Positions 51,644-60,831 of a DNA stretch of 64,000 nucleotides are shown in pieces. Both the position numbers and the translations under genes were made by a program. The DNA is taken from the NCBI RefSeq assembly GCF_029351045.1, contig NZ_JARKIN010000001.1, forward strand, positions 5,239,001 through 5,303,000. Reading direction: 5' to 3'. The notes beneath the pieces are model-generated. The model saw only the letters and a program-made list of their open reading frames with translations. It had not been told where the DNA came from and searched no databases. How positions within the stretch are numbered: the stretch's first letter is position 1; the number at the start of each line of letters is the position of its first letter. The stretch is from Streptomyces sp. WMMB303. Its GTDB lineage: Bacteria > Actinomycetota > Actinomycetes > Streptomycetales > Streptomycetaceae.

Positions 51644-52750
51644 TCAGCAACCGAGGGTGTGCATCCAGCCGTGCGTGTCCTCCGCCTGGCCGGTCTGGAC
51701 CGCCAGCAGCGCCTCGCGGAGCCGCATCGTGATCCGACCGGCGCCCCCGTCGCCGACCTTCCACTCGCCGCGCGCCGACTTCACCCGGCCGACGGGCGTG
51801 ATCACCGCGGCGGTCCCGCAGGCGAACACCTCACTGATCGAGCCGTCCGCGTTGCCCGCGCGCCACTCGTCGGTCGTCAGGCGCACCTCCCCCGTGGCGT
51901 ATCCGAGGTCGGCGGCGATCTGCAGCAGCGAGTCCCGGGTGATGCCCGGGAGCAGCGTCCCGGTCAGCTCCGGGGTCACGATCCGCGCGTCGTCGCCGGA
52001 GCCCTGGACGAAGTAGAGGTTCATGCCGCCCATCTCCTCGATGTAACGGCGCTCCACCGCGTCCAGCCAGACCACCTGGTCGCAGCCGTGCTCGGCGGCC
52101 TCCGCCTGGGCGACCAGCGAGGCGGCGTAGTTGCCCGCGCACTTGGCCTCGCCCGTCCCGCCCGGCGCGGCGCGCACGTACTCCTCGGAGAGCCACACCG
52201 AGACGGGCTCGACGCCGCCGGGGAAGTAGGCGCCCGCCGGGGACGCGATGACCATGAACGTGTACCGGTTCGCGGGCCGCACCCCCAGCCCGACCTCGGT
52301 GGCGAACAGGAACGGCCGCAGGTAGAGGGACGCCTCGCCCCCGCCGGGCACCCACGCGCTGTCCTGCCCCACCAGCAGGTCGCACGCCTCCACGAAGGTC
52401 TCCACGGGCAGCTGGGGCATCGCCAGCCGGCGGGCACTGCGCTGGAAGCGGCGGGCATTGGCGTCCGGCCGGAAGACCTTCACCGAGCCGTCGGGCTGTC
52501 GGTACGCCTTCAGCCCCTCGAAGATCGACTGCGCGTAGTGCAGCGTCATGTTCGCCGGGTCGATCTCCAGCGGAGCGTAGGGCTGCAGGCGCGCGTCGTG
52601 CCAGCCGCGGTCCTCGGTCCACTGGATGGTCACCATGTGGTCGGTGAAATACCGCCCGAAACCGGGGTTCGCCAGCACCGCCTCCCGCTCGGCGGTACCG
52701 AGCGGCTCGGCGGTCGGTTCGAGGTCGAATGCGATACGGGGGGTCGTCAT
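51644..52750 (-). CDS. ilvE: branched-chain amino acid aminotransferase
   Basis: 368-aa IlvE, a fold-type IV PLP enzyme doing the last transamination for Val, Leu and Ile. The PLP-Lys lies in EAKCAGNYAASLVAQ; also LHYAQSIFEGLKAY and VFACGTAAVITPVG. ATG 52750 has AAGGA 7 nt upstream. A 352-bp gap separates it from leuB. Confidence 0.95.
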   Translation of the reverse strand: MTTPRIAFDLEPTAEPLGTAEREAVLANPGFGRYFTDHMVTIQWTEDRGWHDARLQPYAPLEIDPANMTLHYAQSIFEGLKAYRQPDGSVKVFRPDANARRFQRSARRLAMPQLPVETFVEACDLLVGQDSAWVPGGGEASLYLRPFLFATEVGLGVRPANRYTFMVIASPAGAYFPGGVEPVSVWLSEEYVRAAPGGTGEAKCAGNYAASLVAQAEAAEHGCDQVVWLDAVERRYIEEMGGMNLYFVQGSGDDARIVTPELTGTLLPGITRDSLLQIAADLGYATGEVRLTTDEWRAGNADGSISEVFACGTAAVITPVGRVKSARGEWKVGDGGAGRITMRLREALLAVQTGQAEDTHGWMHTLGC

Positions 52751-53102
52751 GTCCGCGTCCTTAGCTCGTGTCGTTGCGGACCCAGCGGCCGGGCTCCCCA
52801 CAGGTACGGGCTCCGGTGCGGCCGCCCTCGCGGCGCAGTCGCTCCGAGCGCGCTGCCGCCCCGGCACCACCGCGTTCGCTGCGCCGGGCCCGGGAGCAGC
52901 CTCCCGGCGCTGTCCACACTCCGATTATCGCGCGCCGGTCGAACACTTTCGGACAGGGGTGCGAGAACCGTGACAGGGCGGCCCGTCCCGCCGCGACGGC
53001 GGGGACGGGCCGGATCCCGGCGACCCGGGCAGCGCGCGCCCGGACCGGGGAAACGACGGTGCCGGCTACTCCTCGGCGCCCGCGGACGACTCGGCGGACG
53101 GT
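52751..53102. other. intergenic region between leuB and ilvE
   Basis: 352 bp. It holds the leuB terminator hairpin (52980-53011) and the ilvE promoter region. No leader peptide or gene supported. Confidence 0.4.
52980..53011 (-). terminator. leuB terminator hairpin
   Basis: GC-rich stem GGCCCGTCCCGCC / GGCGGGGACGGGCC with one bulge and a 5-nt loop, about 92 nt after the leuB stop. No U-tract. Confidence 0.55.
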
Positions 53103-54170
53103 TCAGCCGGCCACGCGGGCCGCGAGCGCGTCGCCGATCTCGTCGGTGGTGCGGACCGGAGCGGCGTCCCGCTCGGCGAGATCCGCGGTGACGGCCGCCT
53201 CGACGCGGGCGGCCTCGGCCTCGTGGCCGAGATGGCGCAGCAGCAGGGCGACGGACAGGACGGTGGCGGTCGGGTCGGCCTTCCCGCTCCCCGCGATGTC
53301 GGGCGCGGACCCGTGCACCGGCTCGAACATGGACGGGAACTGCCGGGTGGGATTGATGTTCCCCGAGGCCGCGAGCCCGATCCCGCCGCTGACGGCGGCG
53401 GCCAGGTCGGTGATGATGTCGCCGAAGAGGTTGTCGGTGACGATCACGTCGAACCGCGCCGGATCGGTCACGAGGAAGATCGTGGCCGCGTCGACGTGCA
53501 GGTAGTCGGTCGTGACTTCGGGGTACTCGCGTCCGACCCGGTCGAAGGTGTCCTTCCACAGGTGACCGGCGTGCACCAGCACATTGTTCTTGTGCACCAG
53601 GGTCAGCTTCTTCCGCGGGCGCGCCTGCGCCCGGGCGTACGCGTCGCGCACGACCCGCTCCACACCGAACGCGGTGTTGACGCTGACCTCGTTGGCGACC
53701 TCCTGCGGGGTGCCCTTGCGGATGCTGCCCCCGTTGCCCACATAGGGCCCCTCGGTTCCCTCGCGGACGACGACGAAGTCGATCTCCGGACGGCCCGCCA
53801 GCGGGGACTCGGTGTTCGGGAAGAGCGTGGAGGGGCGCAGGTTGACGAAGTGGTCGAAGGCGAAGCGCAGTTTGAGCAACAGGCCGCGCTCCAGCACCCC
53901 GGAGGGGACACCGGGGTCGCCGATGGCACCGAGCAGGATCGCGTCGTGTCCCGCGAGCCGCTCCAGTTCGCCGTCGGTGAGGGTCTCCCCGGTGGCGTGC
54001 CAGCGTTTGGCGCCGAGATCGTACTCGTGCGTCTCCAGCTCGACGTCCGGCAGGAGGACGGCGGTGAGGACCTTGAGGCCCTGGGCGACGACCTCGGGAC
54101 CGATTCCGTCTCCGGAGATCACTGCGAGGTCGATGGTGCGGTCCGTGCGGGAGGCCGTTCCTGAAGACAT
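53103..54170 (-). CDS. leuB: 3-isopropylmalate dehydrogenase
   Basis: 355-aa LeuB, oxidising 3-isopropylmalate with NAD in leucine synthesis. Signatures: LAVISGDGIGPEVVAQGL, LLLKLRFAFDHFVNLRP, VTDNLFGDIITDLAAAVSGG and FEPVHGSAPDIAG. ATG 54170; the frame stays open to 54875 without family similarity. Divergent from the phosphatase gene at 54321. Confidence 0.95.
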   Translation of the reverse strand: MSSGTASRTDRTIDLAVISGDGIGPEVVAQGLKVLTAVLLPDVELETHEYDLGAKRWHATGETLTDGELERLAGHDAILLGAIGDPGVPSGVLERGLLLKLRFAFDHFVNLRPSTLFPNTESPLAGRPEIDFVVVREGTEGPYVGNGGSIRKGTPQEVANEVSVNTAFGVERVVRDAYARAQARPRKKLTLVHKNNVLVHAGHLWKDTFDRVGREYPEVTTDYLHVDAATIFLVTDPARFDVIVTDNLFGDIITDLAAAVSGGIGLAASGNINPTRQFPSMFEPVHGSAPDIAGSGKADPTATVLSVALLLRHLGHEAEAARVEAAVTADLAERDAAPVRTTDEIGDALAARVAG

Positions 54171-54320
54171 GCGCCAGACACTACTCCCCGTCCCAGGCTC
54201 TGACATAAGGCTGTCCGCATGACGGACGACATCCGCGGTTGCACCGGCTGACGCACGCTGTTCAGCAGACGTATCCGCCGCTGTCGCCCGCCAGTTGGCC
54301 CCCGTGGGGACCTTGGCACC

Positions 54321-55946
54321 ATGGCCGCGAACGACCTGCCCGACCTGGGCGTGCCCGCTCGGCTCGCCGCGCGCATGAGCATGCCGGAGCAGCACGCCTA
54401 CCTGCGCGAGAAGCTCGGCCGCCGCACCCGTCCCGTCCTGCCGGACGGACCGAGCAGGCGCGGGATGCTGCGCGGCGGCGGACTGCTGGCAGCGGGGGCG
54501 GCGGGCGCCGCGGGGCTGCGCGCGGACACCGCGGTCCCGCGCGGCGTCGGGAATGCTCCAGACGGCAGCGCGGCGCTGCTGCCCCGGGCCGCCGTGGACG
54601 GCGAGCTGGTCGCCCCGTTCGGCCGCCACCTCGCCTTCGGCGCCGACCCGGCGTCGCAGATGCGGATCTCCTGGCAGGTGGCGCTCCCGGTCCGGCGCCC
54701 CTACCTGCGGGTGGGCACCACGCCGTGGGACCTGGGCGGCAAGGTGGCGGCGGAGGTACGCGCGCTGCACACCCCCGCGCTGAACAGTGCGCTGCCGCGT
54801 GTCGAGCAGCTCTATCTGCACGTCGGCCTGGAGGGGCTGCGCCCGGGCACGACGTACTACTACGGCGTCGGGCACGACGGCTCCGACCCCGCGGCGCCCG
54901 AGCGGTCACACACCGTGGACTCCTTCACCACAGCGCCCGCCGACGGCACCCGACCCTTCGTCTTCACCGCCTTCGGCGATCAGGGCGTCAGCCCCGAAGC
55001 GCGCACCGCCGGCCGGCTCCTGCTCGGCCGGGACCCGGCCTTCCATCTGCATGCGGGCGACATCTGCTACGCCGACGGGACCGGGCACGGCGAGGGCTCC
55101 GACCGCTACGACGCGCGGATGTGGGACCGGTTCCTCGCCCAGATCGAGCCGGTGGCCCGCCGGGTGCCGTGGATGGTGACCACCGGCAACCACGACATGG
55201 AGGCCTGGTACTCGCCCGACGGCTACGGCGGCCAGACCGCGCGCTGGTCGCTGCCCGGCGACGGGCCCGACCCCGAGCGGGCGCCCGGGATCTACTCGTT
55301 CGTGTACGGGAACGTCGGCGTGGTGGCCCTGGACGCGAACGACGTCTCCTATGAGATCCCGGCCAACCGCGGCTGCACCGGCGGAGCGCAGACCCGGTGG
55401 CTGGAGCGGACGCTGGTGCGGCTGCGTGCCCGCCGGGGCGTCGACTTCGTGGTCGTCTTCTTCCACCACTGCGCGTACTCGACCGCCCGCCACGGCTCGG
55501 ACGGCGGGGTACGGGAGAGGTGGGTGGCGCTGTTCGAGCGGCACCACGTCGACCTCGTGGTCAACGGGCACAATCACGTCTACGAGCGCACCGACCCGCT
55601 GCGCGGCGGCAGACCCACCCGCGCGCTGCGGAGCGGCGAGACGACCGACCCGGTGGCGGACGGGACCGTCTACGTCACGGCGGGCGGAGGCGGGCGCCAG
55701 CTGTACGACTTCCGGGCGCCCGACAGCTTCGAGGGGCACGTCCGGGAGCGGGACAGCGTCCCGGGAATCCGCTGGGCCGAGGAGCGGACCGCCGAGCAGG
55801 ACCACGTGGAGTGGTCCCGGGTCCGCTACACCGGGTTCTCCTTCTTGGCGGTGGAGTCCCGCCCCGGGCCTCGGCCGGCACTCTCGGTGACGGCGTTGGC
55901 GCAGTCGGGGCGGCGCGTCGACCACTTCGCGGTGCGCCGCCGCTGA
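54321..55946 (+). CDS. secreted purple-acid-phosphatase-like metallophosphoesterase
   Basis: 541 aa. Tat signal SRRGMLRGGGLLAAGAAG (about 45-62), preceded by an unusually long N-terminal arm. A fibronectin-III-like N-terminal domain (about 95-200, QMRISWQVALPVR and YLHVGLEGLRPGTTYYYGVG) leads to a binuclear metal core: FTAFGDQG, HAGDICYADG, TTGNHDMEAW, VVFFHHCAYS and VVNGHNHVYERT (PAP motif order complete). It probably hydrolyses organic phosphates outside the cell, and complements phoD nearby. Confidence 0.9.
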   Translation: MAANDLPDLGVPARLAARMSMPEQHAYLREKLGRRTRPVLPDGPSRRGMLRGGGLLAAGAAGAAGLRADTAVPRGVGNAPDGSAALLPRAAVDGELVAPFGRHLAFGADPASQMRISWQVALPVRRPYLRVGTTPWDLGGKVAAEVRALHTPALNSALPRVEQLYLHVGLEGLRPGTTYYYGVGHDGSDPAAPERSHTVDSFTTAPADGTRPFVFTAFGDQGVSPEARTAGRLLLGRDPAFHLHAGDICYADGTGHGEGSDRYDARMWDRFLAQIEPVARRVPWMVTTGNHDMEAWYSPDGYGGQTARWSLPGDGPDPERAPGIYSFVYGNVGVVALDANDVSYEIPANRGCTGGAQTRWLERTLVRLRARRGVDFVVVFFHHCAYSTARHGSDGGVRERWVALFERHHVDLVVNGHNHVYERTDPLRGGRPTRALRSGETTDPVADGTVYVTAGGGGRQLYDFRAPDSFEGHVRERDSVPGIRWAEERTAEQDHVEWSRVRYTGFSFLAVESRPGPRPALSVTALAQSGRRVDHFAVRRR

Positions 55947-56078
55947 GGCTCGCCGGCGGCCGGGAGCCGCCCCCACGGAGGACCGCGGAGCTCGGACCCG
56001 ACCGGTGAGCCCGCAGCGGCCTCTCGGCCCGTGCCGCTCGCGGCGCTCACTCGTCGGCGCTCGCTCAGCGGCGGCTGC

Positions 56079-56207
56079 TCAGCGGCGGTCGAAGGCGCGC
56101 TGGAGGGCTTCGGCCGCCTTGCGGCGGTCCTCCTCACGGAGGCGGGCGGCGGCGCGGGAGCGGCGGACGCGGGAGGCGGGGACGTGGGTGGCTGTAGGCG
56201 TGGCCAT
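56079..56207 (-). CDS. 42-aa basic conserved-type small protein, unknown
   Basis: ATG 56207, 42 aa, AAGGAG 10 nt upstream. The peptide is very Arg/Ala-rich: SRVRRSRAAARLREEDRRKA, ending LQRAFDRR. Amphipathic helix likely. It may bind nucleic acid or a protein, but no family is recognised. Confidence 0.6.
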   Translation of the reverse strand: MATPTATHVPASRVRRSRAAARLREEDRRKAAEALQRAFDRR

Positions 56208-56565
56208 AGGAATGCAACTCCTTCTGCACGGCGTGGAACGCAAGACGCGAGGAGAGATCTGCCGGACAGCCAACGGCGCGGGGACAACCGGTGCGGCAGG
56301 GATCACCTGCCGGAGACGCACGGTGTCGCACCCGCGAAGCGCTCGGTCGAGCGGGACGATCGGCTTCCTACAACGATAGGAGCCGGAGCCCGTGATGTCT
56401 CGCCAAATAGTTGGGCTTCCTACTATCTGAGACGAGACCCACACCCGGCCCGTCGCTGCGGGCCGGAGGGAAGACCGGGAAAGAGCGGAAAAGAGCCGGG
56501 CCCGGCCCCCTCCGTACGGGCGGAGAAGGGGGCCGGGCCCTCATCGCACAGGGGCCACGGGGGCG
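56208..56565. promoter_or_regulatory. leader region with repeats before the 42-aa gene
   Basis: 358 bp between the pruA stop and the 42-aa gene (both minus). It has GGCTTCCTAC at 56362-56371 and again at 56414-56423 (52 bp apart), an AT-rich patch at 56395-56430, and a terminator at 56498-56540. Confidence 0.4.
56498..56540 (-). terminator. terminator of the proline catabolic genes
   Basis: 13-bp perfect stem GGGCCCGGCCCCC / GGGGGCCGGGCCC around an inner CCGTACGG segment, 25 nt after the pruA stop. Confidence 0.75.
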
Positions 56566-58197
56566 TCAGCCCATGTGCGGGTACCGGTAGTCGGTCGGCG
56601 CGACCTGGGTCTCCTTGATCGCGCGCGGCGAGGACCAGCGGATCAGGTTGAACTTCGAGCCGGCCTTGTCGTTGGTGCCCGAGGCCCGCGCACCGCCGAA
56701 GGGCTGCTGGCCGACGATGGACCCGGTGGGACGGTCGTTGAGGTAGAAGTTGCCCGCGGCGAACCGCAGCTTCTCCGAGGCGGCGGCCAGCACCGCGCGG
56801 TCCTTGGCCAGGACGGCGCCGGTCAGCGCGTACGCCGAGGCCGACTCCATCTGGTCCAGCATCGCGTCCCAGTTCTCGTCCTCGTAGACGTGGATCGCGA
56901 TGATCGGGCCGAAGTACTCGGCCTTGAAGACCTCGTTCTCCGGGTCGGAGCAGACGATGACGGTCGGCGAGACGAAGTAGCCGGTGCTGTCGTCGCAGGT
57001 GCCGCCGACCAGGATCTCGCAGGACGGATCGGCCGCGGCGCGGTCGATGGCGGCCTTGTTCTTGGCGAAGGCCCGGTCGTCGATGACGGCGCCGATGAAG
57101 TGCGACAGGTCCGTCACATCGCCCATGGACAGCCCACGCACCTCGGTGGCCAGGTCGTCCTTGAAGCCGCTCTCCCACAGGGAGCGGGGCAGGTAGGCGC
57201 GGGAGGCGGCGGAGCACTTCTGGCCCTGGTACTCGAAGGCGCCCCGGGTGATGGCGGTCTTGAGCACGGCCGGGTCGGCCGAGGAGTGGGCGACGATGAA
57301 GTCCTTGCCGCCGGTCTCACCCACGATGCGCGGGTAGGACTTGTAGTTCGTGATGTTCTCGCCCACGGACTTCCACAGGTGCTGGAAGGTGGCGGTCGAT
57401 CCGGTGAAGTGGACGCCGGCCAGGTCCGGGTGCGGCAGTGCGACCTCGGACACCTCCTTGCCGTCGCCGGTCACCAGGTTGATCACGCCCTTGGGCAGCC
57501 CGGCCTCCTCCAGCAGCTCCATGAGCAGCACGGCGGAGTGCGTCTGGGTGGGGGACGGCTTCCAGACGACCACGTTGCCCATCAGCGCCGGGGCCGTGGG
57601 CAGGTTGCCCGCGATGGCGGTGAAGTTGAACGGCGTGATCGCGTAGACGAAGCCCTCCAGCGGGCGGTGGTCCATGCGGTTCCAGATCCCGTTGGGCTGG
57701 ACCAGCGGCTGCTCGGTCATCAGCTCACGGGCGAAGTGCACGTTGAAGCGCCAGAAGTCGATCAGCTCGCAGGGCGCGTCGATCTCGGCCTGCTGCGCGG
57801 TCTTGGACTGGCCCAGCATGGTGGAGGCGGCGATCGTCTCGCGCCAGGGGCCGGAGAGCAGCTCGGCGGCCTTGAGGATGATCGCGGCCCGGTCGTCGAA
57901 GGACAGCGCGCGCCAGGCCGGGGCCGCGGCGAGCGCCGCGTCGACGGCGTCCTGTGCGTCCTGCCGGGTGGCGGTCGCGTAGGTGCCCAGGACCTTCCGG
58001 TGGTTGTGCGGCTGGACGACGTCGACACGCTCGCCGCCGCCCATCCGCTTGACGCCGTCGATCGTCATCGGCAGCTCGCGGGGGCTGTCGCCCAGCTCCT
58101 TGAGTCTGGCCTCCAGGCGCGCACGCTCGGGGCTGCCGGGCGCGTAGGTGTGCACCGGCTCGTTGTACGGGGCGGGGACCTGGGTCACAGCGTCCAC
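56566..58197 (-). CDS. pruA: 1-pyrroline-5-carboxylate dehydrogenase
   Basis: 543-aa P5C dehydrogenase (L-glutamate gamma-semialdehyde dehydrogenase), second step of proline to glutamate. Aldehyde dehydrogenase motifs: AITPFNFTAIAGNL, HFTGSTATFQHLW, IVGETGGKDFIV and the Cys nucleophile in YQGQKCSAASRAY. GTG 58197 has GAGGAG 5 nt upstream. It lies 68 nt after the proline dehydrogenase gene. Confidence 0.95.
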   Translation of the reverse strand: MDAVTQVPAPYNEPVHTYAPGSPERARLEARLKELGDSPRELPMTIDGVKRMGGGERVDVVQPHNHRKVLGTYATATRQDAQDAVDAALAAAPAWRALSFDDRAAIILKAAELLSGPWRETIAASTMLGQSKTAQQAEIDAPCELIDFWRFNVHFARELMTEQPLVQPNGIWNRMDHRPLEGFVYAITPFNFTAIAGNLPTAPALMGNVVVWKPSPTQTHSAVLLMELLEEAGLPKGVINLVTGDGKEVSEVALPHPDLAGVHFTGSTATFQHLWKSVGENITNYKSYPRIVGETGGKDFIVAHSSADPAVLKTAITRGAFEYQGQKCSAASRAYLPRSLWESGFKDDLATEVRGLSMGDVTDLSHFIGAVIDDRAFAKNKAAIDRAAADPSCEILVGGTCDDSTGYFVSPTVIVCSDPENEVFKAEYFGPIIAIHVYEDENWDAMLDQMESASAYALTGAVLAKDRAVLAAASEKLRFAAGNFYLNDRPTGSIVGQQPFGGARASGTNDKAGSKFNLIRWSSPRAIKETQVAPTDYRYPHMG

Positions 58198-58265
58198 GGT
58201 TGCTCCTCGGGTCGTGGTTCGGACGGTCGGTGGGGGCGCCGATCGGGTGCCCGGATGCGGTGTTC

Positions 58266-59192
58266 TCAGTTGCGGGTGACGAGTGAGCGCAGGAAGAAGC
58301 CCATGTTCGCGGGGCGCTCCGCCAGCCGCCGCATGAAGTATCCGTACCAGTCGGTGCCGTACGGAACGTAGACGCGCATCCGGTACCCGTCCGCGACCAG
58401 CCGCTCCTGCTCGGCCGCGCGGATGCCGTAGAGCATCTGGAACTCGTACTCGTCCCGCTTTCGACCGTAACGCTCGGCCAAGTTCTGGGCGATGGCCACC
58501 ATGCGGGGATCGTGGGATCCCACCATCGGGTAGCCCTCACCGGCCATCAGGATCTTCAGACAGCGCACGTACGCCCGGTCGACCTCGTGCTTGTCCTGGT
58601 AGGCGACCTCGGCGGGCTCCTTGTAGGCGCCCTTGACCAGCCGGACCCGGGAGCCCTCGCCGGCGAGCGCGTGACAGTCCTCCTCGGTACGGAAGAGGTA
58701 CGACTGGACCACGGCACCCGTACCGGGGAAGCGCTCGCGCAACTGCGAGAGGATCGCCAGCGTCGAGTCGACGGTGGTGTGGTCCTCCATGTCGAGGGTG
58801 ACCGTCGTCCCAGCGGCGGCAGCGGCCTCGACGACGGGCAGCACGTTGTCGTGCGCCAGGTCGTGCCCGCCCGGGAGCGCCTGGCCGAAGGCGGAGAGTT
58901 TGACCGACATCTCGGCCTGCTCGGCGAGCCCGGCAGCGGCCAGCGCGTCGGTCAGCGCGAGGTAGGCGTCGCGGTTACGGAGAGCTTCCGACCGGTCGGT
59001 GATGTCCTCGCCCAGGTGGTCGATGGTCACCTGCATGCCGCGCGCGGCCAGCGCCGCGACGGAGTCCAGACACGGATCGAGCCGCTCGCCCGCCACGAAC
59101 CGGTCCACCATCGGGCGGGTCACCGGAGCGGCCGAGACGAGGCGGCGGATGCTGTCGCTGCGCGCGGCGGCGAGGAGCACGGGTCCCAGCAC
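58266..59192 (-). CDS. proline dehydrogenase
   Basis: 308-aa monofunctional FAD proline dehydrogenase (PutB/ProDH), proline to pyrroline-5-carboxylate. Signatures: TLDMEDHTTVDSTLAIL, RVRLVKGAYKEP, PMVGSHDPRMVAIAQ and RMRVYVPYGTDWYGYFMRRLAERP. GTG 59192 has GGAGG 6 nt upstream. Divergent from the PucR gene across 252 bp. Membrane electron acceptors are typical for the family. Confidence 0.94.
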   Translation of the reverse strand: MLGPVLLAAARSDSIRRLVSAAPVTRPMVDRFVAGERLDPCLDSVAALAARGMQVTIDHLGEDITDRSEALRNRDAYLALTDALAAAGLAEQAEMSVKLSAFGQALPGGHDLAHDNVLPVVEAAAAAGTTVTLDMEDHTTVDSTLAILSQLRERFPGTGAVVQSYLFRTEEDCHALAGEGSRVRLVKGAYKEPAEVAYQDKHEVDRAYVRCLKILMAGEGYPMVGSHDPRMVAIAQNLAERYGRKRDEYEFQMLYGIRAAEQERLVADGYRMRVYVPYGTDWYGYFMRRLAERPANMGFFLRSLVTRN

Positions 59193-59444
59193 GGGGCACC
59201 TCCACGGAGTCTTCTTGCGGGTGGCTCGATGGCGCACGCGCAGCGGAGGCGTGACGCGGAAGCCACCTAGAAGTTAAGGATCGCTCCACCACGGGGGCCA
59301 TCGACAGGTGTCACGCGTCCGTGGCCCGGCTCTCAGACAGATGTATGAGAATAGATCGACGGGACACGCGAACCGCTGCGGCAGCGCGGTACGGCACGGC
59401 AGCGCGTGACAGACGGCACGGCGCGAGGCACAGGAGGCCACGGC

Positions 59445-60677
59445 ATGCGCGAGGACTACCAGGCGCTGATCGACGAGGTCTCGCAGTTGCTGGGCACCCC
59501 GGCCACGCTGGAGAGCCGGGACTTCTCGCTGATCGCCTTCGGGGCGCACGAGGGCGGTGCCGACGGCGACGAGGGGCAGGACGGTGGCCCCGCGCTGGAC
59601 CCGGTGCGCACCCGCACCATCCTCCAACGCCGCTCCACCCCCGCCGTGCGCGCCTTCTTCGAGAGCTACGGCATCGCCCGGGCGAGCGGCCCGGTGCGCA
59701 TCCCTCCGCCGGTTTCCGGCCAGGAGGTGCCGCCGGACCCGGCAGCGGGCCTGGTGCACGGACGGATCTGCCTGCCGGTGCGCGACCGGGGCGTCGTGCA
59801 CGGCTACATCTGGCTGCTGGACGACGGGACACTGGAGCTCACCGACCCGCGGCTGGCCGCGGCGATGGCGGTCGCCGACCGCACCGGCGCCCAGCTGGCC
59901 GCCGACTCCCGTGCCGAGGAGCACACCGGGGAACTGCTGCACGCAGCCCTGGCCGAGCACGGCGGAGCCGCACGGGACGAGGCGGTCGCCGGGCTGCGGA
60001 CGGCACTGGGCGAGACCGCGTACGGGCCGCTGGCGCTGGTGGCGGTGCTGCCCTGGCCGGAAGAGGACGCGACCGCGGTCCGCGGCCCGCTCCCCGCCGC
60101 CCTCCCCCGGCTCGCGGCCCAGTGCGTGCGGGACGGGGCGCTGGCCGCGCTCGTGCGGCTGCGCACCCCGCACGGCCTGGAGGCGGCCCGGTCGGCGGCC
60201 GACCGGCTGCTGCGCGCGCCGGGCCGGGCCGGGAGCGCGGACCCGGCGACCGGGGCTCCGGCTCCGACCGCCGGACTGAGCAGCCCCCGCAGCGGACTGT
60301 CGGACCTGTCGACGGCCTGGTACGAGGCCCGCGCCGCGGCCCGGGCCGCGGCGGCCGAACCCCGGCCGGGTGCACTGGCCGAATGGGACGCCATCGGGCC
60401 CTACCGGATGCTCACCGGCATCCCCCGCACCGCGGGCACCGGGCCCGATCCCGCTGTGCAGGACCTCCTCCGCGCCACCCATCACGAGCTGGCCCGCACC
60501 GCCGAGGTCTACCTCGACTGCGCGGGCCAGGCGGGCCGCGCCGCCGCCGCACTCGGCATCCACCGGCAGACCCTCTACTACCGCCTCTCCCGGGTCGAGC
60601 GCCTCACCGGCCTGGACCTGAACGAGGGCGAGGACCGCCTGCTGCTGCACATGGCGCTCAAGGCCGCCCGGCTGTGA
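59445..60677 (+). CDS. PucR/CdaR-type HTH regulator of proline catabolism
   Basis: 410 aa. N-terminal sensory region (about 1-160, SQLLGTPATLESRDFSLIAF), a GGDEF-like middle typical of PucR family, and C-terminal HTH_30 (AAAALGIHRQTLYYRLSRVE). ATG 59445 has AGGAGG 7 nt upstream. Placed divergent to proline dehydrogenase, so it most likely activates that operon in response to proline. Convergent with serA across a shared terminator. Confidence 0.88.
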   Translation: MREDYQALIDEVSQLLGTPATLESRDFSLIAFGAHEGGADGDEGQDGGPALDPVRTRTILQRRSTPAVRAFFESYGIARASGPVRIPPPVSGQEVPPDPAAGLVHGRICLPVRDRGVVHGYIWLLDDGTLELTDPRLAAAMAVADRTGAQLAADSRAEEHTGELLHAALAEHGGAARDEAVAGLRTALGETAYGPLALVAVLPWPEEDATAVRGPLPAALPRLAAQCVRDGALAALVRLRTPHGLEAARSAADRLLRAPGRAGSADPATGAPAPTAGLSSPRSGLSDLSTAWYEARAAARAAAAEPRPGALAEWDAIGPYRMLTGIPRTAGTGPDPAVQDLLRATHHELARTAEVYLDCAGQAGRAAAALGIHRQTLYYRLSRVERLTGLDLNEGEDRLLLHMALKAARL

Positions 60678-60754
60678 ACACCCTGCGGCGGCGTGCCGCC
60701 GCGGGGCCGGGCGAGGCGACCGGGCCCGCCGGGCACCGGTACGGGGTGCGCCCC

Positions 60755-60802
60755 AGAACGGCGGAGGGCCGCACGCGGTCTCCGTGCGGCTCCTTCCGTT
60801 CT
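60755..60802. terminator. convergent terminator of the PucR gene and serA
   Basis: Long imperfect stem: AGAACGG and GCCGCACG pair with CGTGCGGC and CCGTTCT (inner mismatches). Between the stops of two convergent genes. Confidence 0.7.
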
Positions 60803-60831
60803 GCTTGCGTGGGCCCTCACGGGCCCTCGCG

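Noticed and set aside
48755..53191. 1478-aa open frame on the plus strand
   Set aside because: Antisense shadow of cimA, phoD and ilvE; the composition is typical of GC-rich reverse frames and it has no recognisable domain.
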